A DNA stretch of 6,833 nucleotides from Phycisphaerales bacterium (GTDB taxonomy: Bacteria; Planctomycetota; Phycisphaerae; Sedimentisphaerales; Anaerobacaceae), in contig DSDB01000685.1 of assembly GCA_011057845.1 (NCBI GenBank), forward strand, positions 1 through 6,833, read 5' to 3'. Under the pieces are notes generated by a model. That model was not told the origin of the DNA. It saw nothing but the letters and a program-made list of their open reading frames with translations, and searched no databases. The stretch's first letter is position 1; each line of letters begins with the position of its first letter. Positions 1 through 6,638 of this stretch are shown here, piece by piece. The position numbers and the translations under genes are program-made.

Positions 1-245
1 CCCCACATCCAATGGTGCCACATGGACTTCATCCCCAGCACGTACAGAATCGAGATGATCCACATCGTCCCGGTGATATCGAAGTTCGAGACCGAACCCG
101 ACATGGCCAGCGCCAGCCAGTGCATGCCCCGGCCCCCAAGGAAATAGGCATCGAGCCCCCGCGCCGCCCGACGCGCGTAGTAGAAGCCCACCCCAACCAC
201 CAGGATGAAATACAACCCGATCGCGACATAGTCCAACGGCGTCAT
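1..245 (-). CDS. Sodium:solute symporter (SSS family), N-terminal part, cut by window edge
   Basis: This is the first 81 codons of an integral membrane transporter; the rest lies beyond base 1. SSS proteins use a sodium gradient to import sugars, organic acids or similar small solutes. The visible part has the SSS N-terminal layout: a hydrophobic helix at about residues 5-22 (DYVAIGLYFILVVGVGF), a short basic cytoplasmic loop (ARRAARG), the family signature DAYFLGGR at about 32-39, then a second hydrophobic segment that includes SGSVSNFDITG. The ATG at 245-243 is preceded by a strong ribosome site, AAGGAGA, which supports this start. The gene lies 60 bases after the UroD-like gene with no terminator between, so it is probably the last visible gene of the glycan operon and may import sugars released by the GH5 and GH38 enzymes. 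The family is secure; the substrate cannot be read from this fragment. Confidence 0.88.
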   Translation of the reverse strand, partial: MTPLDYVAIGLYFILVVGVGFYYARRAARGLDAYFLGGRGMHWLALAMSGSVSNFDITGTMWIISILYVLGMKSMWHHWMW

Positions 246-249
246 AGGT

Positions 250-256
250 TCTCCTT
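250..256 (-). promoter_or_regulatory. Ribosome binding site of the SSS symporter
   Basis: On the minus strand this reads AAGGAGA, four bases before the ATG at 245-243. It is a near-perfect Shine-Dalgarno site and fixes the symporter start. It shows that this gene has its own strong initiation signal and need not be translationally coupled to the gene before it. UCUCCUU in the terminator loop at 6459-6482 is its exact complement. Confidence 0.8.
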
Positions 257-305
257 ATAACCTGGGCCGTTCCTGCCGTCCATACCAATGATGATCGACC
301 GACGA

Positions 306-1523
306 CTAACGACTATGTACGGCGTCAAACATCGCCACAATCCGCTCGGGAGTCACGTTGGCCAGGATATTATGCACCTGCTGGAAGACAAATCCTCCGC
401 CCGGCGATAGGGCGGCCACCTGCTCGCGGACATGCTGGGTAATTTCCTCGGGCGTGCCACCGGCCAGCATACGGTGCGTGTCGCAGCCGCCGCCCCAGAA
501 GGTCAGGTCCTTGCCGAACTCGGCCTTCAATGCTCGTGCATTCATCCCGGCGCAACTGATCTGCACCGGGTTGATAGCGTCCAGGCCCGCCTCAATCAGG
601 TGCGGCAGCAACGGCCGCACGCCGCCGCAGCAGTGCAGCATCACCTTCACGTCCGCCAGCTCCTTCGCCCGCATCCACAACTGCCGGTGGCGGTCCTTGA
701 AGAACTCGCAATACATTGTGGGACTGAGCATCGGCCCGGTCTGCATCCCCAGGTCGTCGCCGAAGAGGATGATATCGATATAAGGCCCCACCGCCCCCAG
801 GAAGTGCTCCAGATTCGCCATGTGCAGATCCATCAGGGCGTCGAGGAATCGGTGCGCCCGCCGCGGTTCGCTCGCCAGCAGCATCAGGAAGTTGTCCGCC
901 CGATAGAAGAACTGTCCCGTCTCAAAGAGGTTCCCCCCGAACAGGCCTACAATCGCCCGATCCGTCGCCTGGCGAAACGCCCTGGCTCCGGCCGCCAACT
1001 CACCGCCGTTCACGGGCCCCGGCGGCGACGCCACCCCCGTCCACATTGTCTCGCCGAAGTTCTCCGCAAGGCCGTCAATGTCGTCTTTCTCGGCGAACGG
1101 GAAATACGTCTGCTCGAAGTAGAGCGTCCCATCCGGCATGTGTGCGAAATCCCGTCCCGAGGTCGACCGGATGACCCACCGCCCGCCCTCACGCACCATG
1201 TTTGTCCATGCCGGAATCAGGCAGTCCGTCCCATCCGGCAGCGTCCACGGCCTCCAGTCGCTGTCTCTCAGGGCGAAACCCCGCCCCATCTCCACGACGT
1301 CCACGCCGAACCGCTCCAGCACGTCCTCATCGACAATCGCAAGCTGCTGCACCACGTCGTACACGCGGATCGGCCGCGGTTCAAGACCCAAGTGCGCCCG
1401 CAGTTTCGCGTAGGCCATCGCCGCGATCCCCGACGAGCGATGCCCGCCAAAGTCCACCGGCGCACGGTCAGGCTCCCGATGATTCAACGCCGTCATTACT
1501 CGCTCGCGCGATGTCATACTCAT
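306..1523 (-). CDS. Uroporphyrinogen decarboxylase-like (UroD/MtaA superfamily) protein, not HemE
   Basis: This 405-residue cytoplasmic protein has no signal peptide and belongs to the UroD-fold superfamily, which includes heme-pathway HemE and corrinoid-dependent methyltransferases. Visible family features are an N-terminal SRERVMTALNHREPDRAPVD segment, FGDDLGMQ at about 254-261, HCCG at 297-300 followed by a helix and AINPVQ at 316-321, GMN at 326-328, WGGGCDTH at 343-350 and the C-terminal GGGFVF...VHNI at 375-385. The HemE active-site motif RQAGR is absent, so a role in heme synthesis is unlikely. H297 and C299 form an HxC pair like the zinc site of MtaA-type methyltransferases; C347 is a possible further ligand. 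The ATG at 1523 overlaps the GH38 stop as ATGA, implying translational coupling; Met3 is an alternative start. Proteins of this type are common in environmental bacteria and largely uncharacterised. Its place in a glycan operon suggests it acts on a sugar-derived product or methyl group, but no corrinoid protein is visible here. The reaction is unknown. Confidence 0.88.
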   Translation of the reverse strand: MSMTSRERVMTALNHREPDRAPVDFGGHRSSGIAAMAYAKLRAHLGLEPRPIRVYDVVQQLAIVDEDVLERFGVDVVEMGRGFALRDSDWRPWTLPDGTDCLIPAWTNMVREGGRWVIRSTSGRDFAHMPDGTLYFEQTYFPFAEKDDIDGLAENFGETMWTGVASPPGPVNGGELAAGARAFRQATDRAIVGLFGGNLFETGQFFYRADNFLMLLASEPRRAHRFLDALMDLHMANLEHFLGAVGPYIDIILFGDDLGMQTGPMLSPTMYCEFFKDRHRQLWMRAKELADVKVMLHCCGGVRPLLPHLIEAGLDAINPVQISCAGMNARALKAEFGKDLTFWGGGCDTHRMLAGGTPEEITQHVREQVAALSPGGGFVFQQVHNILANVTPERIVAMFDAVHSR

Positions 1524-4500
1524 CTGCGGTCCTGTGGCACGGGTACACGCAACGTAACGAACTGATATGGGTGCATCTCGATCAGGCCTTCCATGCGTCC
1601 GACGACTTGCTCGGCGAGATTACTGAGCATGATCCCCCGGATACGTTGCCCGGCCGATTCCACTTGCACCGCGTGCGTCCGATCCGTCGGATTGAACAGC
1701 CTGACAATCCACGCTTTGCCGTCGGCCGAAGGCTTAAATGCCGTGGCCACCACATCCGACGGCTCGATGCTCAGACGTGACGGGACAGGTGGCTCGTCCT
1801 GCGAAACCGCCACAGCAAACAGAGGCTGCGCCGCCTCAATGCCCGCCCGCATCGCCGCCGCCCCGTCGAACGGTCCATCGTGCGGCACAATCGCATAGCG
1901 AAATGTCGTGGGCCCCTCCTGGGAGGCCTTGTAGTTTGTCTCCCAGTAGTTGTTCATCACGTAGGAGTAGATCGTCGTCGAGGGCTCCAGGGTCTCAATC
2001 CATCCGACCGCCCGCGGGTCGTTCGTGATCTTGCCGATCTCAATCAAAGGCGCATCGGGCGTCAGCAACGTCACCCCGAACTTGTCGTTCGAGACATCCA
2101 CATACCGCTGCACCGTGAAGTAGTTCTTGCAAGCCCCGGCAAGCTGGTCCCGCTCGGGCTGCACGACCGCAAAAGGCGTATCCATCCGCACCACGCCATC
2201 CGGTACGTTGAAGGCGAATCCGATATGAACCGCCTCCGGTTCGTACACCTTCAGCTTGTCGATCGTGTCGATAATGTCTATCCGATTGGACTCGGCCGTC
2301 AATCGTATCTCGCGGGTCAGTTTGCGAGCGCCCGGCGCATCCGATTCGATCACCAGTGAAGCCGTCAGTTGTCCCTTCCCCGTCTTGGCCGTAATCTTCA
2401 CCGGGCCGTTTCGTTTCGGGTCTTTCGGGTCCCTCCCCGCCACGTAGAAATACTCGTTCAAACCGAGTCCATCACTCTTTGCCAGGTCAACCTCAATACC
2501 CCTGTGCTTGAGGCTCACGATGGCGCCGGTGGTTTCATCCACCCGTACCGTGATGAAATGGTTGCTCAACTCTGGTGGCGACGCAACAGGAGCCACCGGA
2601 CCAAACAAGCTGAGCTGGGTTGGCGGTTGTTCGAGCGTATAACGTCTCACGCCCAACGCGGCAATCCGTTCAGCGACAAAGGCCATTTGCCCGGAACCAA
2701 GCGGTTGCAGCCATTGCAGACCGTTGGGACTGCGAACAAAGCTCCCATCGAGATCCCATTCTTCGGGCAGGATCACTAATCCCGGCCGTTCCCACGGACA
2801 GGTGTTGATCACGTCAAACGCCTTGACCTTGCCTTTGGCTTGCGGGTATCCGGCAAGCGCCTCGGCCAGCAGGTCTTTCGACTGCTTATCCGCGTCCAGA
2901 GCGAAGGCCTGCTTGATCCGCCACTGATTGTGCACGAACTCACTCTCCGGCTGGCTGATGCTGTTGTGCGCTCCCCAGGTGTGCTCATCGTAGAGGATGA
3001 CGTTGCGCCAGGCCTGGTAGAACCTTTCGTCGGGATAGTCCTTGGGGCGGAGCATGGCGAACAGGGCCTCGGCCTGACTGAGCCGGTCCGCGGAGGCGCG
3101 GTTGAGGATCGTCTCGGCCGCACTGGATGCCGCCCCATCCTCCCAATAGGGCGTGAAATCACCGGCCACGGTGGGGATTCTGTCGGCGTATCGCTTCTCG
3201 AATGCCGCGAACATCTCGGCGGTCGTTGCCACCACCAGCCGCGGATATGCGTATTTCGCGTTCCAGTCCCTAACGTAGTCGGCCAGATCCGGGTCGGGCG
3301 GGCCGTTGTCGCCGCCGATGGAGTAGCGGACCTGCAGCATGTCGTAAGGATAGTCGGCCGCTTCGAGCCGCTTGAGGTACTCGAACAGCCGCCCGCCGCT
3401 GAGCCGCCCGCTGTGGAACAACGAATACCCCTCGCCCGCCAGCCACGTCAGGACCTTCTCCTTGCCTGAAGGGCTGCGCCAGTAGAACGGTTTATCCCCC
3501 CACTCGGACAGTGTGTATCCAATCCGGTGTCCGCGATTCGGGCCCACGCTGAAATATGGAATGCCCGCCTGGGCCAGCACCGGTACGATTCCCCATGTAT
3601 AGCCCGGCACATCCGTAATCATCGCCGTATGGATCGATACGCCGTGCTCCTTGCGCAGGCGAATGGCACAATCCACCAGCCGGACCAGCTCCTCCGGCCG
3701 GCACAAGGCCGTCAACTGATTGCCATACAAGGCGTCGAGGCCGATCCAGCCCTTCTTGACCGCATCAATGAAGGCCTCGCGTTTCTCCGACGGCGCCTCC
3801 CGCAGGTAGCTGTCCACCGCCCAGAGCACCTCCGCGTTCCACTTGAACCGCGAACCGGCCGGATAATCCGCCGACTTTTGCGCCAGTTCAATCACCTGAT
3901 CGAAGTACTCAAAATGCTTCTTCAAGACATCCGTCTGTACGTGCGTGTAACCGATATCCACATGTGAATGGTGCAAAAGCCATATCTCCCACTTTCGCAC
4001 CGGCTTGATATCTACGTTCCGCCGCCCCAACAGCTTGCCCGCCACCTCGACAGCCACCTTCACCGTCCTGGCCTGAGCCACCGCCGGGGCCAACCCCTCA
4101 ACGGTCTTATATCCGCTTGCCAACGAGTGCCGCACCGGTTCGCCCCCCTCCACGGTAACGGTCGCCTCCGTCGGCTCGCCGATATGCAAGAGCGTGACCA
4201 TCACCGGCTGGTGCAAGCGCCCGTTCCGCTCCACCAGGAATGGCTCGGATGAGGCTGCCAGAAACTCGTCCGCCTGTGTCAAGATAGTGGTTTTGAGCCC
4301 GTCAGGCCCCTTCAGGCACACATAATCATAGAGGAACCAACTCCCGGTGGAGTTCTCGATGGCGATGGTGTTCGTTCCGCTCTTGAGCAGCGTGGCGGGG
4401 AACTCGATTTCCGCGATATGCTCGCGGCCCTTTTCCACCTCTCCGAAGGCCGAGGGATCGCCGGCCCCTTTTGGAAGCGGATGTTTGAAAAGTGTTCCAT

Positions 4501-4870
4501 TGACGCGGATGTGCAGCTCCGGAGGTCTTGCGCTGTGCGTATCGACGAAATCCAGGTGCAATGTGCATGTTCCTTGTGCGGGGGCCGCCTCCAGACCCAT
4601 CAGAATGGTGAAGACATGGGCCTTGCCACCGGCCCAGGCGTCCGCCGGACCCGGCTGGATATAGGGCCAGTCCTCCTTCGGATTCGATTGGCCCGCGACG
4701 AAAAGCGCATCGCGTGGAAAGGCCGTCGAGTACTGACCCGACTGGTTCGGCCCCAACGCGAACTCCGCCGTGTTGTTGTCCGCCTTGCCGATTTCAAACA
4801 ACAGCGACCGGCCGTGCACAAGGGCTGACAGGGCAAGGACCATTGCGTACATCATCATCCGCGGTTTCAT
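1520..4870 (-). CDS. Secreted GH38 alpha-mannosidase-like glycoside hydrolase with N-terminal CBM-like domain
   Basis: The product is 1116 residues. GH38 enzymes are zinc-dependent retaining alpha-mannosidases. Residues 1-20 look like a Sec signal peptide (MKPRMMMYAMVLALSALVHG). Residues about 25-190 form a beta-rich region with a G-TNTIAIENS...YDYVCLKG ending that resembles the CBM-like/galactose-binding domain seen in rhamnogalacturonan lyases. The catalytic domain starts near 293. HSHVDIG at 301-307 gives candidate zinc ligands H303 and D305, ITDVPGYTWG at 418-427 gives the nucleophile D420, GGDN at 519-522 gives a candidate acid/base D521, and YDEHTWGA at 627-634 gives the fourth ligand H630. 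The 115-residue gap from D305 to D420 fits the family (112 in fly Golgi mannosidase II). The C-terminal 400-plus residues are the usual GH38 beta domains. The reading frame is open to an upstream ATG at 5071, but that start would overlap the GH5 gene by 175 bases and bury the signal peptide. The ATG at 4870 has a ribosome site and a signal peptide, so I chose it. Exact linkage specificity is unknown. Confidence 0.92.
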   Translation of the reverse strand: MKPRMMMYAMVLALSALVHGRSLLFEIGKADNNTAEFALGPNQSGQYSTAFPRDALFVAGQSNPKEDWPYIQPGPADAWAGGKAHVFTILMGLEAAPAQGTCTLHLDFVDTHSARPPELHIRVNGTLFKHPLPKGAGDPSAFGEVEKGREHIAEIEFPATLLKSGTNTIAIENSTGSWFLYDYVCLKGPDGLKTTILTQADEFLAASSEPFLVERNGRLHQPVMVTLLHIGEPTEATVTVEGGEPVRHSLASGYKTVEGLAPAVAQARTVKVAVEVAGKLLGRRNVDIKPVRKWEIWLLHHSHVDIGYTHVQTDVLKKHFEYFDQVIELAQKSADYPAGSRFKWNAEVLWAVDSYLREAPSEKREAFIDAVKKGWIGLDALYGNQLTALCRPEELVRLVDCAIRLRKEHGVSIHTAMITDVPGYTWGIVPVLAQAGIPYFSVGPNRGHRIGYTLSEWGDKPFYWRSPSGKEKVLTWLAGEGYSLFHSGRLSGGRLFEYLKRLEAADYPYDMLQVRYSIGGDNGPPDPDLADYVRDWNAKYAYPRLVVATTAEMFAAFEKRYADRIPTVAGDFTPYWEDGAASSAAETILNRASADRLSQAEALFAMLRPKDYPDERFYQAWRNVILYDEHTWGAHNSISQPESEFVHNQWRIKQAFALDADKQSKDLLAEALAGYPQAKGKVKAFDVINTCPWERPGLVILPEEWDLDGSFVRSPNGLQWLQPLGSGQMAFVAERIAALGVRRYTLEQPPTQLSLFGPVAPVASPPELSNHFITVRVDETTGAIVSLKHRGIEVDLAKSDGLGLNEYFYVAGRDPKDPKRNGPVKITAKTGKGQLTASLVIESDAPGARKLTREIRLTAESNRIDIIDTIDKLKVYEPEAVHIGFAFNVPDGVVRMDTPFAVVQPERDQLAGACKNYFTVQRYVDVSNDKFGVTLLTPDAPLIEIGKITNDPRAVGWIETLEPSTTIYSYVMNNYWETNYKASQEGPTTFRYAIVPHDGPFDGAAAMRAGIEAAQPLFAVAVSQDEPPVPSRLSIEPSDVVATAFKPSADGKAWIVRLFNPTDRTHAVQVESAGQRIRGIMLSNLAEQVVGRMEGLIEMHPYQFVTLRVPVPQDRR

Positions 4871-4879
4871 ATCGTCGAT

Positions 4880-4885
4880 TCTCCG
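4880..4885 (-). promoter_or_regulatory. Ribosome binding site that decides the GH38 start
   Basis: On the minus strand this reads CGGAGA, with its GGAG core ten bases before the ATG at 4870-4868. It lies in the 26-base gap after the GH5 stop codon (TAG, 4899-4897). Together with the signal peptide that begins at this ATG, it argues against the in-frame upstream ATG at 5071. Confidence 0.7.
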
Positions 4886-4896
4886 TAACGGCGTCT

Positions 4897-5976
4897 CTAT
4901 TCGAATTCCCTCAGCAGGTCCAGCAGCTTGCGGTCCAATTTGCGCCCGTGGAAGTCTTCGTACGCCACATCCTGCCGGTCGGAGTCCAGTATCCCGAAGG
5001 AGCCCCGGAAGTTCCATACAGCCAACCCGATGCCCGCTTGCGTCAGTATCTCCAATACATCGCGGAACCACTTGAGCGTCACATCGTGCGGCGTGCGGTT
5101 ATAGACCCCGCCTTCGCCGCAGTGCACGCCCACGCCGCCGCGGGCCATCTCGATCCATGGGGCCCAGTGCCGTTCCAGCCGGGTCCGGTCCCATCCGTCG
5201 CCCGGCCACGCCGGTTCCGGGAAGTTCTCGCTGTTGACCCACGAGGCCTTGTAGTGCGTGATGAACATCGGCTGGTAGGCCCGTGTGCTCTGGCCGATTT
5301 TCAGGTCCGCCAGTTCCGGGGCGCAGATATTTCCGTAGTTCATCCCATCGGCGATGATCAGCCGGTTCGGATCGACCTGGCGAATCGCCTCGACCACCGT
5401 GCGGACCACTCGCTCGTGATCGGCCCGCGTCATCCCATCTCCAATGGACGGCGGCTCATTGACCAGGTCGATGCTCAGCTTGTCCGAGCCGATCCCCTTG
5501 TAGCGTTTGGCCATCATCTGCCAGTGGAAACAGAACGCCTTCAAGGGTTCCGGGTCCTTCCAGAGGTTCTTGGGCTCGCGGAACTCGCGGTTGACCGAAT
5601 ACCCGGGCGCCCGATGAAAGTTGAGGCTGACGTGCAAGCCGTTCTTGCCCGCCAACTCGACCGCTCGATCCACCTTCTCAAGCATGGCCTCATTGATGTT
5701 GTAGTCATCCCCCTCGTTGATCCACAGCCGGTACACCATGGGCAATCGGACGAAGTTGAAACCCCAATCCCGCATCATGCTGAAGTCGTCGGCCACCCAA
5801 TCCCCCTTGCTCCGCATGGTGAACATCTCCAGGAGATTGAACCCCCGCCACCGCGGCAGAACGTGCTGCGCCGGTTTTTCGCGGGCCGCCGCCAATCCCA
5901 CCCGGGCCTGCGGTAATGCCGCCGCCGCGGCGCCCGCCACGGCGGTCTTCAAGAATTCACGTCGAGTCCTCTGCAT
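4897..5976 (-). CDS. Tat-exported GH5 family glycoside hydrolase (cellulase/mannanase superfamily)
   Basis: This 359-residue protein is a complete single-domain GH5 (clan A, TIM barrel) retaining endo- or exo-beta-glycosidase. The N-terminus TRREFLK at residues 4-10, followed by an Ala-rich stretch to about residue 31, is a textbook twin-arginine (Tat) export signal, so the enzyme is probably folded before crossing the membrane. GH5 landmarks appear in order: RGFNL at 44-48, FVRLP with R77, NFHRAPG with H121, LVNEPPS with N173 and acid/base E174, HYK with H241/Y242, HCGEGG with nucleophile E288, and AVWNFRG with W321. All expected catalytic positions are present. No carbohydrate-binding module is attached. 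The start has a strong ribosome site, and the predicted promoter lies about 80 bases upstream, so this is the first gene of the operon. GH5 covers beta-glucans, mannans and other substrates; the neighbouring GH38 enzyme hints at a mannose-containing glycan, but the sequence does not settle this. Confidence 0.9.
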   Translation of the reverse strand: MQRTRREFLKTAVAGAAAAALPQARVGLAAAREKPAQHVLPRWRGFNLLEMFTMRSKGDWVADDFSMMRDWGFNFVRLPMVYRLWINEGDDYNINEAMLEKVDRAVELAGKNGLHVSLNFHRAPGYSVNREFREPKNLWKDPEPLKAFCFHWQMMAKRYKGIGSDKLSIDLVNEPPSIGDGMTRADHERVVRTVVEAIRQVDPNRLIIADGMNYGNICAPELADLKIGQSTRAYQPMFITHYKASWVNSENFPEPAWPGDGWDRTRLERHWAPWIEMARGGVGVHCGEGGVYNRTPHDVTLKWFRDVLEILTQAGIGLAVWNFRGSFGILDSDRQDVAYEDFHGRKLDRKLLDLLREFE

Positions 5977-5983
5977 GGCTACA

Positions 5984-5989
5984 CTCCTT
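5984..5989 (-). promoter_or_regulatory. Ribosome binding site of the GH5 gene
   Basis: On the minus strand this reads AAGGAG, seven bases before the ATG at 5976-5974. It is a strong, well-spaced Shine-Dalgarno site for the first gene of the operon and supports the chosen start. CUCCUU in the pyrimidine loop of the upstream terminator is its exact complement. Confidence 0.8.
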
Positions 5990-6012
5990 GAGTAAGTACA
6001 TCCGCCGTCAGA

Positions 6013-6053
6013 TATGCGTCCTGAACCGGCCGTGTGTGGCCGGTCGACGCATA
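6013..6053 (-). promoter_or_regulatory. Two-part inverted repeat at the predicted transcription start of the operon
   Basis: An outer arm tatgcgtc (6013-6020) pairs perfectly with gacgcata (6046-6053), and an inner arm accggcc (6025-6031) pairs perfectly with ggccggt (6038-6044) around a gtgtgt loop. The arms are separated by a small asymmetric bulge (4 bases against 1). The dyad begins just downstream of the predicted -10 element. It could be an operator for a dimeric repressor, or it could fold at the 5' end of the mRNA as a stabilising or regulatory stem-loop, with at least the five inner pairs of the outer arm kept if transcription starts near 6050. Fifteen paired positions in 41 bases are unlikely by chance; the role is inference. 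Confidence 0.6.
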
Positions 6054-6056
6054 CGG

Positions 6057-6085
6057 ATTCTACTGGTATCCAACGCCGGTCTCAA
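6057..6085 (-). promoter_or_regulatory. Predicted sigma70-type promoter of the GH5-GH38-UroD-SSS operon
   Basis: On the minus strand a -35 box TTGAGA (6085-6080) is followed after exactly 17 bases by a -10 box TAGAAT (6062-6057). Each differs from the consensus at one position. Transcription would start near 6050, giving a leader of about 74 bases before the GH5 ATG. The position directly upstream of the first gene of the cluster and next to a strong dyad supports it. No transcript data are available, so the start point is a prediction. Confidence 0.55.
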
Positions 6086-6159
6086 GCGGCAAGCGGCGGT
6101 TTCCTGCCGGCGGCGACCACCCGACAGACCGGACGCCTTGCCGGAGCCTTTGCTGTCCC

Positions 6160-6193
6160 AACAGAAACGGGGCCCCGTCGAGTCGGAGCCCCG
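6160..6193 (-). terminator. Weak terminator-like GC hairpin
   Basis: On the minus strand CGGGGCTCC (6193-6185) pairs with GGGGCCCCG (6176-6168) over nine positions including one G-U pair, with an 8-base loop, followed by TTTCTGTT. The stem is strong but the T tract is interrupted, so it may be a weak terminator or backup stop for read-through from upstream. It lies about 75 bases before the predicted -35 box and so would insulate the operon promoter. It may instead be a chance feature of GC-rich DNA, as its 3' arm region is itself a 12-base palindrome (ACGGGGCCCCGT). Confidence 0.35.
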
Positions 6194-6438
6194 GAAAGAT
6201 TTGCGGATGGTCGGGGGGCGAGTCGACCTGTGCATGGTCAAACACCATCGGGGTGATGGATTGCGTGTTCGCAACAACCCCGACCACGAATGGAAAACAA
6301 GGTGGTATATCCATCGACCGTTCTGGGCCGATTACGCCAGAGATTCTTGGCAATCACCGGCGGGGCAAAGGCCTGATAGGTGTGGGTAGGACGCCACCGA
6401 CAGGTGGATATCCAGATCGCCCCCGGCAAACCGCGTAT

Positions 6439-6493
6439 AAAAAAGGAGGGCTGGGACACGCGGAGGAGAGGAAGGAGAGGACTGCCCCAGCCC
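6439..6493 (-). terminator. Intrinsic terminator with pyrimidine-only tandem-repeat loop
   Basis: On the minus strand GGGCTGGGGCA (6493-6483) pairs with TGTCCCAGCCC (6458-6448) over 11 positions with one G-U pair. The stem is followed by TCC and six Ts (6444-6439). This is a clear rho-independent terminator in the same direction as all the genes here. It sits about 200 bases after the stop of the FN3-tailed gene, further than usual, so it may end that transcript after a long 3' UTR or may be the 3' end of a separate small RNA. The 24-base loop is unusually long and, apart from its edges, made only of C and U. Confidence 0.7.
6464..6481 (-). repeat. Perfect 9-base tandem repeat inside the terminator loop
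   Basis: The plus strand reads aggagagga twice in direct succession (6464-6472 and 6473-6481); each unit is also its own mirror image. In the minus-strand RNA this is UCCUCUCCU twice, followed directly by the loop-edge bases. The run is pure pyrimidine and complementary to Shine-Dalgarno sequences. It fills most of the loop of the terminator hairpin, where it would be single-stranded and exposed. Confidence 0.75.
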
Positions 6494-6638
6494 CTCAGTT
6501 GTGGATTTGGCTATCAGCTATACGCCTGGGGCGCCCATGTGTTCGCATAGACCGGCAATATTTCACAGAAACGCGATCGACCAGAGACAACGACCCCGTT
6601 TCTAAGACTGGAAAAGCCCTATTTGAGGCCAAAAACAC

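Noticed and set aside
306..1523. Calling the UroD-like gene hemE
   Set aside because: The RQAGR motif of true uroporphyrinogen decarboxylase is missing, and the neighbours are glycan genes, not heme-pathway genes.
432..1565. A 377-codon plus-strand open frame opposite the UroD-like gene
   Set aside because: It is antisense to a gene with clear family motifs, is rich in Arg, His, Pro and Gln as expected for a GC-rich shadow frame, and has no recognisable domain.
4871..5071. A 67-residue N-terminal extension of the GH38 protein from the upstream ATG at 5071
   Set aside because: It would overlap the GH5 gene by 175 bases, has shadow-like composition, and would bury the signal peptide. The ATG at 4870 has its own ribosome site.
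4714..5916. A 400-codon plus-strand open frame opposite the GH5 gene
   Set aside because: Its protein has shadow-like composition and no motifs, while the opposite strand encodes a GH5 enzyme with every catalytic residue in place.
6060..6459. Short minus-strand open frames of 73, 89 and 97 codons before the operon
   Set aside because: They overlap the predicted promoter or hairpins, have no convincing ribosome sites and show no family resemblance. A leader peptide cannot be excluded but is not supported.
6265..6547. Nine-base repeat gtgttcgca at 6265-6273 and 6539-6547
   Set aside because: About one shared 9-mer pair is expected by chance in a region this long, and the flanks differ.
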